A stretch of DNA of 64,000 bases from Anaerolineae bacterium (GTDB lineage Bacteria; Chloroflexota; Anaerolineae; Anaerolineales; Anaerolineaceae): the NCBI GenBank assembly GCA_013178095.1, contig JABLXK010000007.1, forward strand, positions 1-64,000, read 5' to 3'. The stretch's first letter is position 1; each line of letters begins with the position of its first letter. The position numbers were made by a program, and so were the translations under genes. The notes beneath the pieces are model-generated. The model worked only from the letters and a program-made list of their open reading frames with translations. It did not search any database and was not told the origin of the DNA. Shown one piece after another: positions 9,195-17,398 of the stretch.

Positions 9195-9259
9195 AGAAAC
9201 GATCACAAAACCCTGATGCTATTCCTAACCTTTCCCTACCAGGCTGATTTTTAAATCAA

Positions 9260-9294
9260 AACAGCCGCGTTTGTGTTACCAACGGCTGTTTTTT
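9260..9294 (+). terminator. Rho-independent terminator after the PAS-GGDEF gene
   Basis: An 8-bp stem AACAGCCG / CGGCTGTT with a 15-nt loop is followed by a run of T (TTTTTTG in the plus direction). It lies 65 bp beyond the GGDEF stop and before the convergent pspC gene. Confidence 0.85.
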
Positions 9295-9310
9295 GAATTC
9301 GGGACGCCCC

Positions 9311-9595
9311 TTATTTTTCTTTTGATTTTTCTTCTACCGGTTTGACGTCGATGGTTTGCGCATCGCTGGATGCGGCGGGTTTTTCTTTTACGTCGATGCT
9401 GTTATCGATGTTTTCCGGTTGAAGCGGCATGACAATCCACAAAATAATATAGATCCAGAATCCGCCTGTTCCCGCAAAAAGCAATAAAACAAATAATAGG
9501 CGGATAATGGCCGGATCAATTTCAAAGTAATCCGCCAACCCTCCGCAAACACCCGCGATCATCTCATCTGACCTACTGCGATACAACTTTTTCAT
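9311..9595 (-). CDS. pspC: PspC domain membrane protein
   Basis: A 94-residue protein whose first 60 residues carry the PspC signature: a basic N terminus (KKLYRSRSDEMIAGVCGGLADYF), a short acidic turn (EIDPAIIRLLFV) and one or two membrane helices (LLLFAGTGGFWIYIILWIVMP). In enterobacteria PspC responds to envelope stress together with PspA/PspB; here no psp partner is adjacent, so only membrane-stress-type sensing can be suggested. The charged tail (about 65-94) is lineage specific. I start at ATG 9595 because AAGGAG lies 7 nt upstream; the longer frame would need a TTG inside that ribosome binding site. Confidence 0.9.
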   Translation of the reverse strand: MKKLYRSRSDEMIAGVCGGLADYFEIDPAIIRLLFVLLLFAGTGGFWIYIILWIVMPLQPENIDNSIDVKEKPAASSDAQTIDVKPVEEKSKEK

Positions 9596-9656
9596 TCTAT
9601 TCTCCTTCAATTCACATTAAATACGGGAAAATGGCGAAAGGGTTGCGCGGATCGCA

Positions 9657-11042
9657 TCAATAACGGGCGGTGGTTACAGCTTTGAGGTATTCAACCGGCG
9701 ATCCGCAGGTAAAACCGACCGGCGCTTTGGGCTGCTCGTAGCGGTTGGTGTCGAAATACAATATGACGGCATCGCTTTGATCTTCGTAAGTCACCGATAC
9801 TTTGCAGTACATCAAACCGTCTTTCTCGACCTCTTCGATCAATTGAATATCCAGCACCTGCCCCTGTGGCCCCAACAACCAGGGCATGCAGCCCGAGCCG
9901 GAACTGCCCTGGTCGCGTGGGTCGTAACCGATGCGGATCGGATTATCAATCGTAAATCCGTAAGTTGGATCGCCGGCATTCACGCAGGCGGCTTCCGGCA
10001 CTGCCGTGGGTTCAGCAAGCGCTGCGGCCAGGTAAGGCAGGTTGGGCGACCAGGCGGGACAAAACTCCTCACCTTCCATTATCGTCAGGCGCTGCATGGT
10101 AGTTCCGTCCGAACTGATGATGAAGATATCGCGCGTGCTTTCGAAATCGGCGGCGATGGCAATCAATTTACTGTCGGGCGACCAGCTCGGCACCTCGACG
10201 GTCGATTTATAGCGGGTTAATTGAACCACATTTTCACCATCGGTGTCCATCAGGTATAAGTTGGTAAAGCCATCCCTGCGCGACACAAAAGCGATTTGGC
10301 TTCCATCCGGCGACCAGGCCGGGGTGTAATCCGCAGCCGGATCATTGGTCAAACGAATCAGGTTTTTGCCGTTCTTGTCCATCTTATAAATTTCCGAGTT
10401 TACGTCCCGCGTGGAAGCAAAAGCGATCCACTCCCCATCCGGCGACCAGCTCGGGGAATCATCGCTGCCAAAGCCGCTGGTCAATTGTTTGACGCCGCTG
10501 CCATCCGTGTTCATCAGAAAGATCTTATCGTCGCCATCCCGATTGGAAACGTAAGCAATTGTCTTTCCGTCCGGAGACCAGGCCGGAAAACTATCCTCGT
10601 ATTCGTCATGGGTCAACTGGCTGATTTTGGCGCCATCCGCGTTCATGACAAAGATATCCGGACTGCCGTTCATATCTGAGACAAAAACAATGCGTGATCC
10701 GTCCGGCGACCAGGCAGGGAACACATCCGCGCCGGCATTATTCGTTAACCGGCTGACCTGGCTGCCGTCGGCATTCATCACGTAAATATCCAGGCTGCCT
10801 GATGCATTGGATTGGAAGGCAATACGCCCCTGGGGTTGGATGCGCAGCGGACGCATGGTCGGCGTGGGCGTGGAAGTGGCGACGTTATCCGGCGCGATCG
10901 TCAGGAAAGTCCGGTAAGTAGCCGTTGGGTAGACGATCGGGGTCTTTTCGGGAGAAAGAGTGGCATCCGGTGAATCCGCGCCGCAGGCTGCAATAAAAAT
11001 CACCATCCACAGAATTAAAAGGTAAAACAATTTCCGCATCAT
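9657..11042 (-). CDS. TolB-like beta-propeller lipoprotein (PD40 repeats)
   Basis: A 461-residue exported protein. The signal peptide ends with AACGA (lipobox, Cys near residue 20), followed by a Thr/Pro-rich spacer to about residue 70. Then come six PD40/WD40-like repeats of about 41 residues, each containing the signature AWSPDG or SWSPDG followed by IAFVS-type strands, with intervening IYxMNxDG motifs; together they form a six-bladed propeller like the C-terminal part of TolB. A C-terminal domain of about 120 residues after the repeats contains four cysteines and is not assigned. No Tol-Pal partner is present, so a ligand- or glycan-binding surface role is more likely than a TolB role. The start codon may be either of the first two Met codons. 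Confidence 0.85.
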   Translation of the reverse strand: MMRKLFYLLILWMVIFIAACGADSPDATLSPEKTPIVYPTATYRTFLTIAPDNVATSTPTPTMRPLRIQPQGRIAFQSNASGSLDIYVMNADGSQVSRLTNNAGADVFPAWSPDGSRIVFVSDMNGSPDIFVMNADGAKISQLTHDEYEDSFPAWSPDGKTIAYVSNRDGDDKIFLMNTDGSGVKQLTSGFGSDDSPSWSPDGEWIAFASTRDVNSEIYKMDKNGKNLIRLTNDPAADYTPAWSPDGSQIAFVSRRDGFTNLYLMDTDGENVVQLTRYKSTVEVPSWSPDSKLIAIAADFESTRDIFIISSDGTTMQRLTIMEGEEFCPAWSPNLPYLAAALAEPTAVPEAACVNAGDPTYGFTIDNPIRIGYDPRDQGSSGSGCMPWLLGPQGQVLDIQLIEEVEKDGLMYCKVSVTYEDQSDAVILYFDTNRYEQPKAPVGFTCGSPVEYLKAVTTARY

Positions 11043-11075
11043 ATCTCAAGCATTCCGATCAATTGTAAACCCGCT

Positions 11076-11735
11076 CTAGGGCTGCCAGACCTTGATGTCG
11101 TCGAACGCGATATGCACATCCGGCTCGTCAAAGGTTCCGGCAATCAAACCCACATCGCCGCTTTCGAAGGATTTATCCTGCTGCGCGTCCACCGGCGTGC
11201 CGTTCACTGCCAAAGCCAGCGATTCGCCGATGCATTCAAAATGGATCAGGTTGGGGGTTGTTCCGCCCAGAATGGCCGGCACGGGGATCATTTCGCTGTG
11301 ACCAAGCATGCGGTATTTTCCATCGTTGACCTCGAATATTCCGGCGTAACCGTCGCTGGTGATCAAAGCGGTGTAAAAATTCTTTTCATCCTGATAACGG
11401 CAGATCACGCCGTAGCTGTTATTCAAGGGGCCAGACTGGCGGGCGGCTTTCACTTCGATGATCGCATTCTTGTATGACCCGCCGGGGTTGGCAAATAAAT
11501 CCACCAGCGGCTCGCGGACAAGGATATGGTAGGCGCCGTCATCATAATTGGTTGATCCGATTTCGGATTCCATGCGGTCCCAGCCGCTGCCGGATTCCGA
11601 GAAATCGTCTTCCAGCAGCATCCCGACTGTGGTAGCCTGGGGAGCGGGATTGAAAACCTGGTTAAGAATCGGCAAACCGCTGCAGCTTGCGAGAAGAAAT
11701 ATTGTAATGATAAAGGTCATTGCTTTCTTGATCAT
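11076..11735 (-). CDS. Lipoprotein with jelly-roll (LamG / 3-keto-disaccharide hydrolase-like) fold
   Basis: About 219 residues from the chosen ATG. The signal peptide is followed by the lipobox LLASCSG. The mature part opens with LLEDDFSESGSGWDRM and continues with long alternating strands (YHILVREP, NAIIEVKAA, NSYGVICRYQDEKNFYTALI, VGLIAGTF, IAFDDIKVWQP) that match the concanavalin-like domain of surface lipoproteins (DUF1080/LamG-type). The terminal strand pattern FDDIKVW is typical. Carbohydrate binding is plausible but unproven. ATG 11735 is preferred, with GGA about 10 nt upstream; a longer start at 11786 would put charged residues before the signal peptide. It lies 33 bp upstream of the propeller lipoprotein and may be transcribed with it. 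Confidence 0.7.
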   Translation of the reverse strand: MIKKAMTFIITIFLLASCSGLPILNQVFNPAPQATTVGMLLEDDFSESGSGWDRMESEIGSTNYDDGAYHILVREPLVDLFANPGGSYKNAIIEVKAARQSGPLNNSYGVICRYQDEKNFYTALITSDGYAGIFEVNDGKYRMLGHSEMIPVPAILGGTTPNLIHFECIGESLALAVNGTPVDAQQDKSFESGDVGLIAGTFDEPDVHIAFDDIKVWQP

Positions 11736-11857
11736 GTGAAACAATTCCATTTTTTTATGTTCAGTATACTTCAAGGAAAACCCCAAAGACGAGGATCGGG
11801 TTATTTACCGCAATTATAAATTTGAGTGGAAATTTTAACGTTGGAAATTAATTTTCC

Positions 11858-11893
11858 ACTCGTGAGCAAATCCTATCTGATTTGCTCGCGAGT
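11858..11893 (-). terminator. Long hairpin after the zinc alcohol dehydrogenase gene
   Basis: A 15-position stem (ACTCGTGAGCAAATC / GATTTGCTCGCGAGT, one mismatch) with a 6-nt loop lies 28 bp past the dehydrogenase stop. On the minus strand it is followed by GGAAAATTAATTT rather than a clean T tract, so it may be a weak terminator or an mRNA-stabilising hairpin. Confidence 0.6.
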
Positions 11894-11921
11894 GTTATAA
11901 ACCGATAAGGAAAAGATGGAA

Positions 11922-12941
11922 TTAATCGGGCACCACGATCACCTTGCTGACGTTGGCAGACCTGGATTCAATGAAACCCTCGCGGATCGCCGACAACTTG
12001 AACTGGCTGGAGATCAGGTCGGCCATTTTTAGATTGGGCAGCAATTTCGCCGACATATTGAAATCGCGGATAGTCGCATCGATGGAGCCGTGTAATTGAA
12101 TCTCACGGTAGTGGATCTTGTTGGGGTCGATGGCAATTTTTGTTCCGTAGGTGTATCCGCTGAACAGGAGGATGTTGCCACCGGGGCGGGTCACCTCGAA
12201 AGCCGTCTCAACCACCGATTCGTTGGAAGTGGCGATGATGACCAAATCGAAGGCATTCTTGAATTTGTCCAGGCTGCCCTCTTCTTTGGCATCAATTGTG
12301 TCGTCTGCGCCGAATCTAACAGCCAGTTCCCGGCGGTACTGCCGGCGACCAGAGGTCACCACAAAAGAAGCGCCCATGAACCGGGTGAGCTGCAGGAAGG
12401 TCAGCCCGATGGGTCCATCGCCGATGATCAGCACACGATCGCCGGCATGAAAGTTCACCAGATTGATGGCATGGTAACAGCAGGATAGGATTTCCGTCAT
12501 GGTGGCGGAAAGCGGGTTGATACCCTGAGGAATGCGCACGACCCCTCCTGACAAAACCATCTGCTCGGGAATGTACATGGTTTCTGAAAAACCACCTGCG
12601 ATGGTGCAGCCGATCACCTCTCCGCTTTCACACAGGTTATCTTCACCACGAATGCAGGCCGGACAGCGCATGCAGGGCATGATCGGGGCGACGGTTACCA
12701 GGTCGCCGACCGCAAGGTCGTTGACCTGGTAACCCTTCTGATCAACCTGCGCGACAATCTCATGACCCAGGACGATTGGAAGTTTATACCTGGGAGTGGG
12801 TCCTTCAAAATACATGCGCAAATCCGAACCGCAGATACCGCACGCCACAATCTTCAGGATCAGGCTATGGCCGGTTGGTTTTGGCATATCCATTGTGATT
12901 TCTCGAATGTCTTCTTTGCCGTAAAGCGCCATTGCTCTCAT
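11922..12941 (-). CDS. Zinc-dependent medium-chain alcohol/polyol dehydrogenase
   Basis: A 339-residue MDR-family enzyme that oxidises an alcohol or polyol with NAD(P)+. Catalytic zinc ligands are seen in GICGSD and GHEIV, and the structural zinc site is C-x2-C-x2-C-x7-C (CMRCPACIRGEDNLC) near residues 93-107. The nucleotide fold is VLIIGDGPIGLTFLQL near 170. It most resembles the sorbitol, threonine and galactitol-phosphate dehydrogenase branch. It is divergent from a PTS/DeoR/aminotransferase/SIS module, so it may act on the imported sugar or sugar phosphate; this is inferred from position only. The start has GAAGGGA 9 nt upstream; an in-frame ATG lies three codons later. Confidence 0.88.
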   Translation of the reverse strand: MRAMALYGKEDIREITMDMPKPTGHSLILKIVACGICGSDLRMYFEGPTPRYKLPIVLGHEIVAQVDQKGYQVNDLAVGDLVTVAPIMPCMRCPACIRGEDNLCESGEVIGCTIAGGFSETMYIPEQMVLSGGVVRIPQGINPLSATMTEILSCCYHAINLVNFHAGDRVLIIGDGPIGLTFLQLTRFMGASFVVTSGRRQYRRELAVRFGADDTIDAKEEGSLDKFKNAFDLVIIATSNESVVETAFEVTRPGGNILLFSGYTYGTKIAIDPNKIHYREIQLHGSIDATIRDFNMSAKLLPNLKMADLISSQFKLSAIREGFIESRSANVSKVIVVPD

Positions 12942-13049
12942 GCTCGATTATCCCTTCGATACCATTGATGTGTTAAACGAACTGGTTCACAGCAATTGTT
13001 AATTATTGTTCTGATCCAAATTCGACAATATAAATATATCACAATATTT

Positions 13050-13076
13050 AACATTTATTGACATTATATAACATTA
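13050..13076 (+). promoter_or_regulatory. Three phased direct repeats, probable DeoR operator
   Basis: AACATTT (13050), GACATTA (13060) and AACATTA (13070) recur exactly every 10 bp and overlap the -35 element and spacer of the PTS promoter. DeoR-family regulators such as GlpR and FruR commonly bind direct repeats on one face of the helix. Assignment to the DeoR protein encoded at 15154 is inferred. Confidence 0.6.
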
Positions 13077-13086
13077 ATGCTATTCT
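13058..13086 (+). promoter_or_regulatory. Sigma-70 promoter of the PTS operon
   Basis: TTGACA (13058-13063), a 17-bp spacer and TATTCT (13081-13086) predict transcription from about 13093. This places the only other in-frame start of the IIA gene (13077) upstream of the transcript and supports ATG 13125. Confidence 0.8.
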
Positions 13087-13124
13087 TATATCAAATTCAA
13101 TGCAAGGAATTGGATGATCTTTCG

Positions 13125-13586
13125 ATGGAAATCGCGCAATTACTTGACCCAAAACTGATCAGGTTCCAGATGGAATCGCAGGAAAAATGGGGGGCGATTA
13201 ATGAATTAATTGACCTGCTGGCTGCTGAAAAACGGGTGGAATCTAGCGAGAAAATGCTGGAAGCAGTCAGGCAGCGCGAAGCCGAAGTGTCCACCGGAGT
13301 CGGCTTTGGTATCGCCATACCGCACGGCATCTCGGACACCGTCATCCAACCATCCATCGCTTTCGGCCGGTCGTTGAAGGGAATCGAGTATGACTCCATC
13401 GATCAAAAACCGGTGACCCTCATCTTCCTGCTGGCTATTCCAAAAACACAACATAACCAGGATTACTTGCGCACGTTAGCCGGCCTGGCCCGCATGCTGG
13501 TGCATAAGCCGGTGATCGAGAAGCTATTCACCGCCTCCACGTTTGAGGATGTCCTTGAAGTATTCCAAAGCGAGAAACAAAGATAA
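13125..13586 (+). CDS. PTS sugar transporter subunit IIA (fructose/mannitol type)
   Basis: A cytoplasmic phosphocarrier of about 153 aa that takes phosphate from HPr and passes it to IIB. The phosphorylated histidine lies in the family motif GFGIAIPHG, near residue 70, followed by the conserved LIFLLAIP strand. The preceding segment (REAEVSTGVG) and LLDPKLIRF N terminus are also typical of PTS EIIA type 2. Start chosen at 13125 because the promoter places the transcript start at about 13093; ORF codons before it are unlikely to be transcribed. It forms an operon with separate IIB and IIC proteins. No EI or HPr gene lies in the window, so these must be elsewhere. Confidence 0.9.
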   Translation: MEIAQLLDPKLIRFQMESQEKWGAINELIDLLAAEKRVESSEKMLEAVRQREAEVSTGVGFGIAIPHGISDTVIQPSIAFGRSLKGIEYDSIDQKPVTLIFLLAIPKTQHNQDYLRTLAGLARMLVHKPVIEKLFTASTFEDVLEVFQSEKQR

Positions 13587-13622
13587 GATATTAGGAAATC
13601 GGTTCAAGGAGAAGTTTTGATT

Positions 13623-13937
13623 ATGAAAATCGCAATTGTTTCAGCATGCAGCGCGGGAATTGCCAGCACGTATATGGCAGCGGAATCGTTGGAACTGGCA
13701 GCCAAAAAGAAAGGGCACACGGTTTATGCGGAAACCCAGGGCACGATCGGGATAGAGAACGCGATCAGTCTGAAGGATGCCCAATTGGCCGACATCGTGA
13801 TCATCGCCCGGGATATCAAAATCCAGGGAATGGAGCGATTCAAAGGCCGCAAGATCATCGAAGTTGGAGTTGCGGAAGCAATCCGAAAAGCTGACCTGAT
13901 TATCGAGAGAGCTGAAAAGGAGGTGATCGGTAAATAG
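13623..13937 (+). CDS. PTS fructose-type subunit IIB
   Basis: A 104-residue phosphotransferase domain. The phosphorylated cysteine is in the N-terminal loop SACSAGIAST, corresponding to ACPTGIAHT of fructose IIB proteins, and the second signature ETQGTIGIENAIS is nearly canonical. IIB phosphorylates the sugar while it is bound by IIC. The Pro after the active-site Cys of most homologues is Ser here. Start ATG 13623 has AAGGAGAA 6 nt upstream. Separate IIA, IIB and IIC polypeptides are common in PTS systems for uncharacterised sugars, and the substrate cannot be read from this domain. Confidence 0.92.
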   Translation: MKIAIVSACSAGIASTYMAAESLELAAKKKGHTVYAETQGTIGIENAISLKDAQLADIVIIARDIKIQGMERFKGRKIIEVGVAEAIRKADLIIERAEKEVIGK

Positions 13938-13991
13938 CATTTTGTTCGGTGTGTTCATCAAACCAAATATCTAATTAGGAGGCTCAATATT

Positions 13992-15041
13992 ATGGAAGAC
14001 GAAAAGAAACATTTATTGGACATCAAGAAACACCTGTTGACCGGTGTTTCCTACATGATCCCCTTAGTCGTTGCCGGTGGTATTTTGATCGCATTGTCGT
14101 TTCTCGTGGGTGGATATCTTGGGTTCCAGACTGAAGGTACCCCTGCCGATTACCTGATGCGTATCGGTGGTGGAGCGCTGAGTTTCATCGTGCCTATCCT
14201 AGCCGGCTTCATTGCCTATTCCATCGCCGATCGGGCCGGTATTGCCCCCGGTTTGGTAGCCGGTTACGTGGCCGTACAGGTCAATTCCGGTTTCCTGGGC
14301 GGTATCGTTGGCGGTTTGCTGGCCGGCTATTGCGTATTTTTCCTGAAGAAAATCAAGGTGCCGAACCTGGTTAAACCCCTGATGGGCATTCTGATCATCC
14401 CGCTGCTCAGCACGCTCGTTGTCGGTTTGCTCCTTTACCTGGTGCTCGGCAGCCCCATTGCCGCGGTCATGACTGCCTTGCAGAACTGGCTGACCAGCAT
14501 GAGCGCCACGAACCTGGTCATCTTCGGCGCCATCCTGGGCGCCATGCAGGCTTTCGATATGGGCGGCCCGGTTGACAAGACAGCCTACACCTTCGGCCTG
14601 GCCATGCTTGCTCAAAACCAGTTCACCCCCATGGCGGCCATCATGGTGGGCGGCATGGTTCCCCCCATCGCGCTTTCCATCGCTGCGAAGCTAAAACCCG
14701 CCAAGTTCTCTCCCTCCGAGAGAAAACACGCAGATGCGGCCTGGATCATGGGCTTGTCCTTCATCACCGAAGGCGCCATTCCCTTCGCCTCAGCTGATCC
14801 GCTGCACGTCATTCCGTCGCAGATGATCGGTTCAGCAATTGCCGGCGCGTTATCGATGGTGTTCGGTTGCGCGCTGCGCGCGCCTCACGGCGGTATCTTC
14901 GTCCTGCCCCTGGTCGAAAAACCAGTGCTTTACCTGGTTGCGCTGGCCGCCGGTATCGCGGTGACCACTACGCTGGTGGTTTTGTTCAAGAAGGACCTGC
15001 CAAAGGAAGAAGCAGAAGACACGGCAGTCGTTGCAGATTAA
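13992..15041 (+). CDS. PTS fructose-type subunit IIC (membrane permease)
   Basis: A 349-residue integral membrane protein with eight to ten hydrophobic segments, preceded by a perfect AGGAGG ribosome binding site. Signatures of the fructose family are the N-terminal HLLTGVSYMIPLVVAGGILIA, the AGFIAYSIADRAGIAPGL loop, GGPVDKTAYTFG near residue 195, and the substrate-loop region ITEGAIPFASADPLHVIP near 258-275. It imports and presents the sugar for phosphorylation by IIB. Family alone does not restrict the substrate to fructose; neighbouring genes for a polyol dehydrogenase, aminotransferase and 3-hexulose-6-phosphate isomerase suggest another hexose or hexitol. Confidence 0.92.
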   Translation: MEDEKKHLLDIKKHLLTGVSYMIPLVVAGGILIALSFLVGGYLGFQTEGTPADYLMRIGGGALSFIVPILAGFIAYSIADRAGIAPGLVAGYVAVQVNSGFLGGIVGGLLAGYCVFFLKKIKVPNLVKPLMGILIIPLLSTLVVGLLLYLVLGSPIAAVMTALQNWLTSMSATNLVIFGAILGAMQAFDMGGPVDKTAYTFGLAMLAQNQFTPMAAIMVGGMVPPIALSIAAKLKPAKFSPSERKHADAAWIMGLSFITEGAIPFASADPLHVIPSQMIGSAIAGALSMVFGCALRAPHGGIFVLPLVEKPVLYLVALAAGIAVTTTLVVLFKKDLPKEEAEDTAVVAD

Positions 15042-15081
15042 TCAAAAGTAAAATATTGTTATTGAAGCGATGAACGCACAG

Positions 15082-15128
15082 CCCCCTCTTTATCTGAAAG
15101 AAAAATGGATTCATGGATAAAGAGGGGG
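15082..15128. promoter_or_regulatory. 13-bp perfect inverted repeat between IIC and deoR genes
   Basis: CCCCCTCTTTATC (15082) and GATAAAGAGGGGG (15116) are exact complements separated by 21 nt. The repeat starts 40 bp after the IIC stop and ends 25 bp before the regulator ATG. It is followed by GATAAAAAG, not a T tract, so it is not a standard terminator. A transcript-processing or partial attenuation role, or a protein binding site, are the options. Confidence 0.6.
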
Positions 15129-15153
15129 GATAAAAAGATTATACTGGATAACC

Positions 15154-15948
15154 ATGATAGCAGCAGAACGCCTGGATTACATCATCGAAAAATTACGCTC
15201 GGAGCACATCGTGTCGATTCAAGTGCTCAGCGCGAAATTGGGCGTGACTCCCATGACCATCCGCCGGGATATCCTGCAATTGGAAGAAATGGGTTTGTGC
15301 CAGCGCACGCATGGGGGCGCAATTTCCACCAGCCGCCCGATCCTGTCGGACACACCCTACGATCAGCGCGAACTGCTGTACGTGAACGAAAAACAAGCCA
15401 TCGCAAGGAAAGCGGCTGAAATGGTCAATGAAGGCGATACCATTGCCATCGACAGCGGCACCACCACCTTTCACTTCGCGCAAGCGCTCAAGGATAAAAA
15501 GAACATCACCGTCATCACCAATTCGGTTTACGTGCTGACGGAATTATATGACTCCCGGCAGATCAACGTCATTTCCTGCGCCGGCATCCTTTCCCGATCC
15601 AATCTCACGGATAAAGAACACGGCGATCCCTGCCTGGTTGGGCCGCTGGCGGAGATGATCATGCACCGCTTTCGGCCGCAAAAAGCTTTCATCGGCACCA
15701 CCAGCCTTTCACTGGTGGACGGCCTTTCCAACAGCGTTGTGGATCAGGCATCCATGAAGCAGGCGATGATCGAAGTATCCTCCGAGGTCATCCTGCTGGC
15801 GGACCATAGCAAATTCGGCCACGTTTCGTCAGCGATAGTCGGTCCGGTCACGTTGGTTGATTACCTGATCACGGACTCAGGTATCTCGGACGAATTCGAA
15901 AAACGGATAACCGAATTGGGAGTTAAAGTCGTCAAAGTAAACCCGTAA
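15154..15948 (+). CDS. DeoR/GlpR family transcriptional regulator
   Basis: A 264-residue repressor-type protein. An N-terminal DeoR helix-turn-helix occupies residues 1-57 (ERLDYIIEKL, SIQVLSAKLGVTPMTIRRD, GLCQRTHGGAI). A C-terminal DeoRC effector domain contains the conserved IDSGTTTFHFAQAL phosphosugar-binding stretch, NSVYVLTEL and LADHSKFG. Such regulators bind sugar phosphates from the pathway they control. Its position inside the cluster, after IIC and before the aminotransferase and SIS genes, makes it the likely regulator of the phased repeats at 13050-13076. A TATACT hexamer at about 15139 could provide its own -10. Confidence 0.92.
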   Translation: MIAAERLDYIIEKLRSEHIVSIQVLSAKLGVTPMTIRRDILQLEEMGLCQRTHGGAISTSRPILSDTPYDQRELLYVNEKQAIARKAAEMVNEGDTIAIDSGTTTFHFAQALKDKKNITVITNSVYVLTELYDSRQINVISCAGILSRSNLTDKEHGDPCLVGPLAEMIMHRFRPQKAFIGTTSLSLVDGLSNSVVDQASMKQAMIEVSSEVILLADHSKFGHVSSAIVGPVTLVDYLITDSGISDEFEKRITELGVKVVKVNP

Positions 15949-16030
15949 ATCCGTCTTTCTTCATCACGCGCCGCCACTTCTTTCAACCAAATCATTTTGA
16001 TACACAACTTTGATTCTTTAGGAGAAATCA

Positions 16031-17365
16031 ATGGGTAACTACATGGAAAAATACTTCGGCAAATATACCGAAGAGGACTTAAAACAGGGCCGTGAAACGT
16101 TGGCCGGGGGGAGCGTCGGGAAAAGCGAGGATCTGCTGATCGTCGATCAAACCGGCGCGACCTTCACTGATCAACACGGCAAGGAGTACATCGATTGCAC
16201 TTCGCAAGCCTGGAGTTTGAACATCGGCGGCGGGCGACAGGAGATCATCGATGTGGTCTCCGAGCAAGTGCAACATACCATGCACGTGCGCAGCGGCTAC
16301 GGAACCATCCCGAAATTTCTGTTGAGCAAGCGGCTTGCAGACATCGCCCCCGGCAATTTAAAGAAAGTGAGTTACTGCCTGCACGGCTCGGTGGCCAACG
16401 AAGGCGCAATGAAACTGGCCATGCGCAACAAACCCAACCGCATGTACTTTCTCACCCCCTGGCGCGGCTTTGCCGGCCGCACCCTGGCGACCATCGCCAT
16501 GACCTGGCCGCACCCCAACAATCAATTTCTGCCATTTATGGGGCACGCTGTCCGTTTCCCGAACGCCTACTGCTACCGCTGCCCGTTCGAGAACCATTAC
16601 CCGGGATGCAATTTCGAATGCGCCCGCTTTCTGCGCAAGACCATTGAAAACAGCGTGGACGGCAAACCAATCGCCATTTTAATGGAACCCATGCAAGCAG
16701 CCGGCGGGATGATCACCTACCCCGACGGTTATTTGCAGGAAATTCGCAAAATCTGTGATGAACTGGATATCCTGCTGATCTTCGACGAGATCCAGACTGC
16801 CTTCGGACGCATGGGGCGCATGTTCGTTTCCGAGCTGTACGGCGTTCTGCCCGACATTATGACCTTCGGGAAAGCCATCGGCGGCGGCTTCCCCCTGGCC
16901 GGGTCGCTGCACCGCACGGACCTGGTGGATTTCGGCTCGCAGGACCATGGCTTCACTTTCGCCAGTTTCCCGGTTTCCATGGCAGCCGGCATCGTAACCC
17001 TGGGAATTTTACAGAACGAAAATTTGCCCGAACGGTCAGAAAGAATGGGCAATCTGTTCCTGGCAGGTTTGGAGGAATTGAAGAATAAATACGAGTTACT
17101 TGGCGACGTCCGCGGTCACGGGTTGATGATCGGCATCGAGCTGGTAAAAAACAAAAAGACCAAAGAACCCGCGCTGGACGAAACCGGTATGTTTATCGAG
17201 GAAGGTACCAAAAGGGGCGTGCTCTTCGGGCGATCGACCTATCCGATGATGAGCAACGTGGTCAAGATCAAACCACCTTTGGTGATCTCGGAAGCCCAGG
17301 TCGAACAGGTCTTAAAGGTGTTCAAAGAAACCACGGAAGCCGTCTCGCAAGCATATCATCTATAA
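16031..17365 (+). CDS. Class III PLP-dependent aminotransferase
   Basis: A 444-residue cytoplasmic aminotransferase. The fold-type I signatures are clear: the DCTSQAWSLNIGGG substrate loop near 55-70, the HGSVANEGAMKLA cofactor phosphate loop near 117-130, LLIFDEIQTAFGRMG near 245-260 with the PLP-binding Asp, and FGKAIGGGFPLAG near 281-293 with the Schiff-base lysine. A cysteine-rich insertion (CYRCPFENHYPGC, FECARF) near 175-200 occurs in one class III branch and could bind metal. It is preceded by AGGAGAAATCA and sits between the DeoR and SIS genes. A role in making or breaking an amino sugar or related ketose is inferred from context; a conventional amino-acid substrate is the alternative. 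Confidence 0.9.
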   Translation: MGNYMEKYFGKYTEEDLKQGRETLAGGSVGKSEDLLIVDQTGATFTDQHGKEYIDCTSQAWSLNIGGGRQEIIDVVSEQVQHTMHVRSGYGTIPKFLLSKRLADIAPGNLKKVSYCLHGSVANEGAMKLAMRNKPNRMYFLTPWRGFAGRTLATIAMTWPHPNNQFLPFMGHAVRFPNAYCYRCPFENHYPGCNFECARFLRKTIENSVDGKPIAILMEPMQAAGGMITYPDGYLQEIRKICDELDILLIFDEIQTAFGRMGRMFVSELYGVLPDIMTFGKAIGGGFPLAGSLHRTDLVDFGSQDHGFTFASFPVSMAAGIVTLGILQNENLPERSERMGNLFLAGLEELKNKYELLGDVRGHGLMIGIELVKNKKTKEPALDETGMFIEEGTKRGVLFGRSTYPMMSNVVKIKPPLVISEAQVEQVLKVFKETTEAVSQAYHL

Positions 17366-17398
17366 TCAGATAAACTTGGTTGGATTACAGGATAACCG

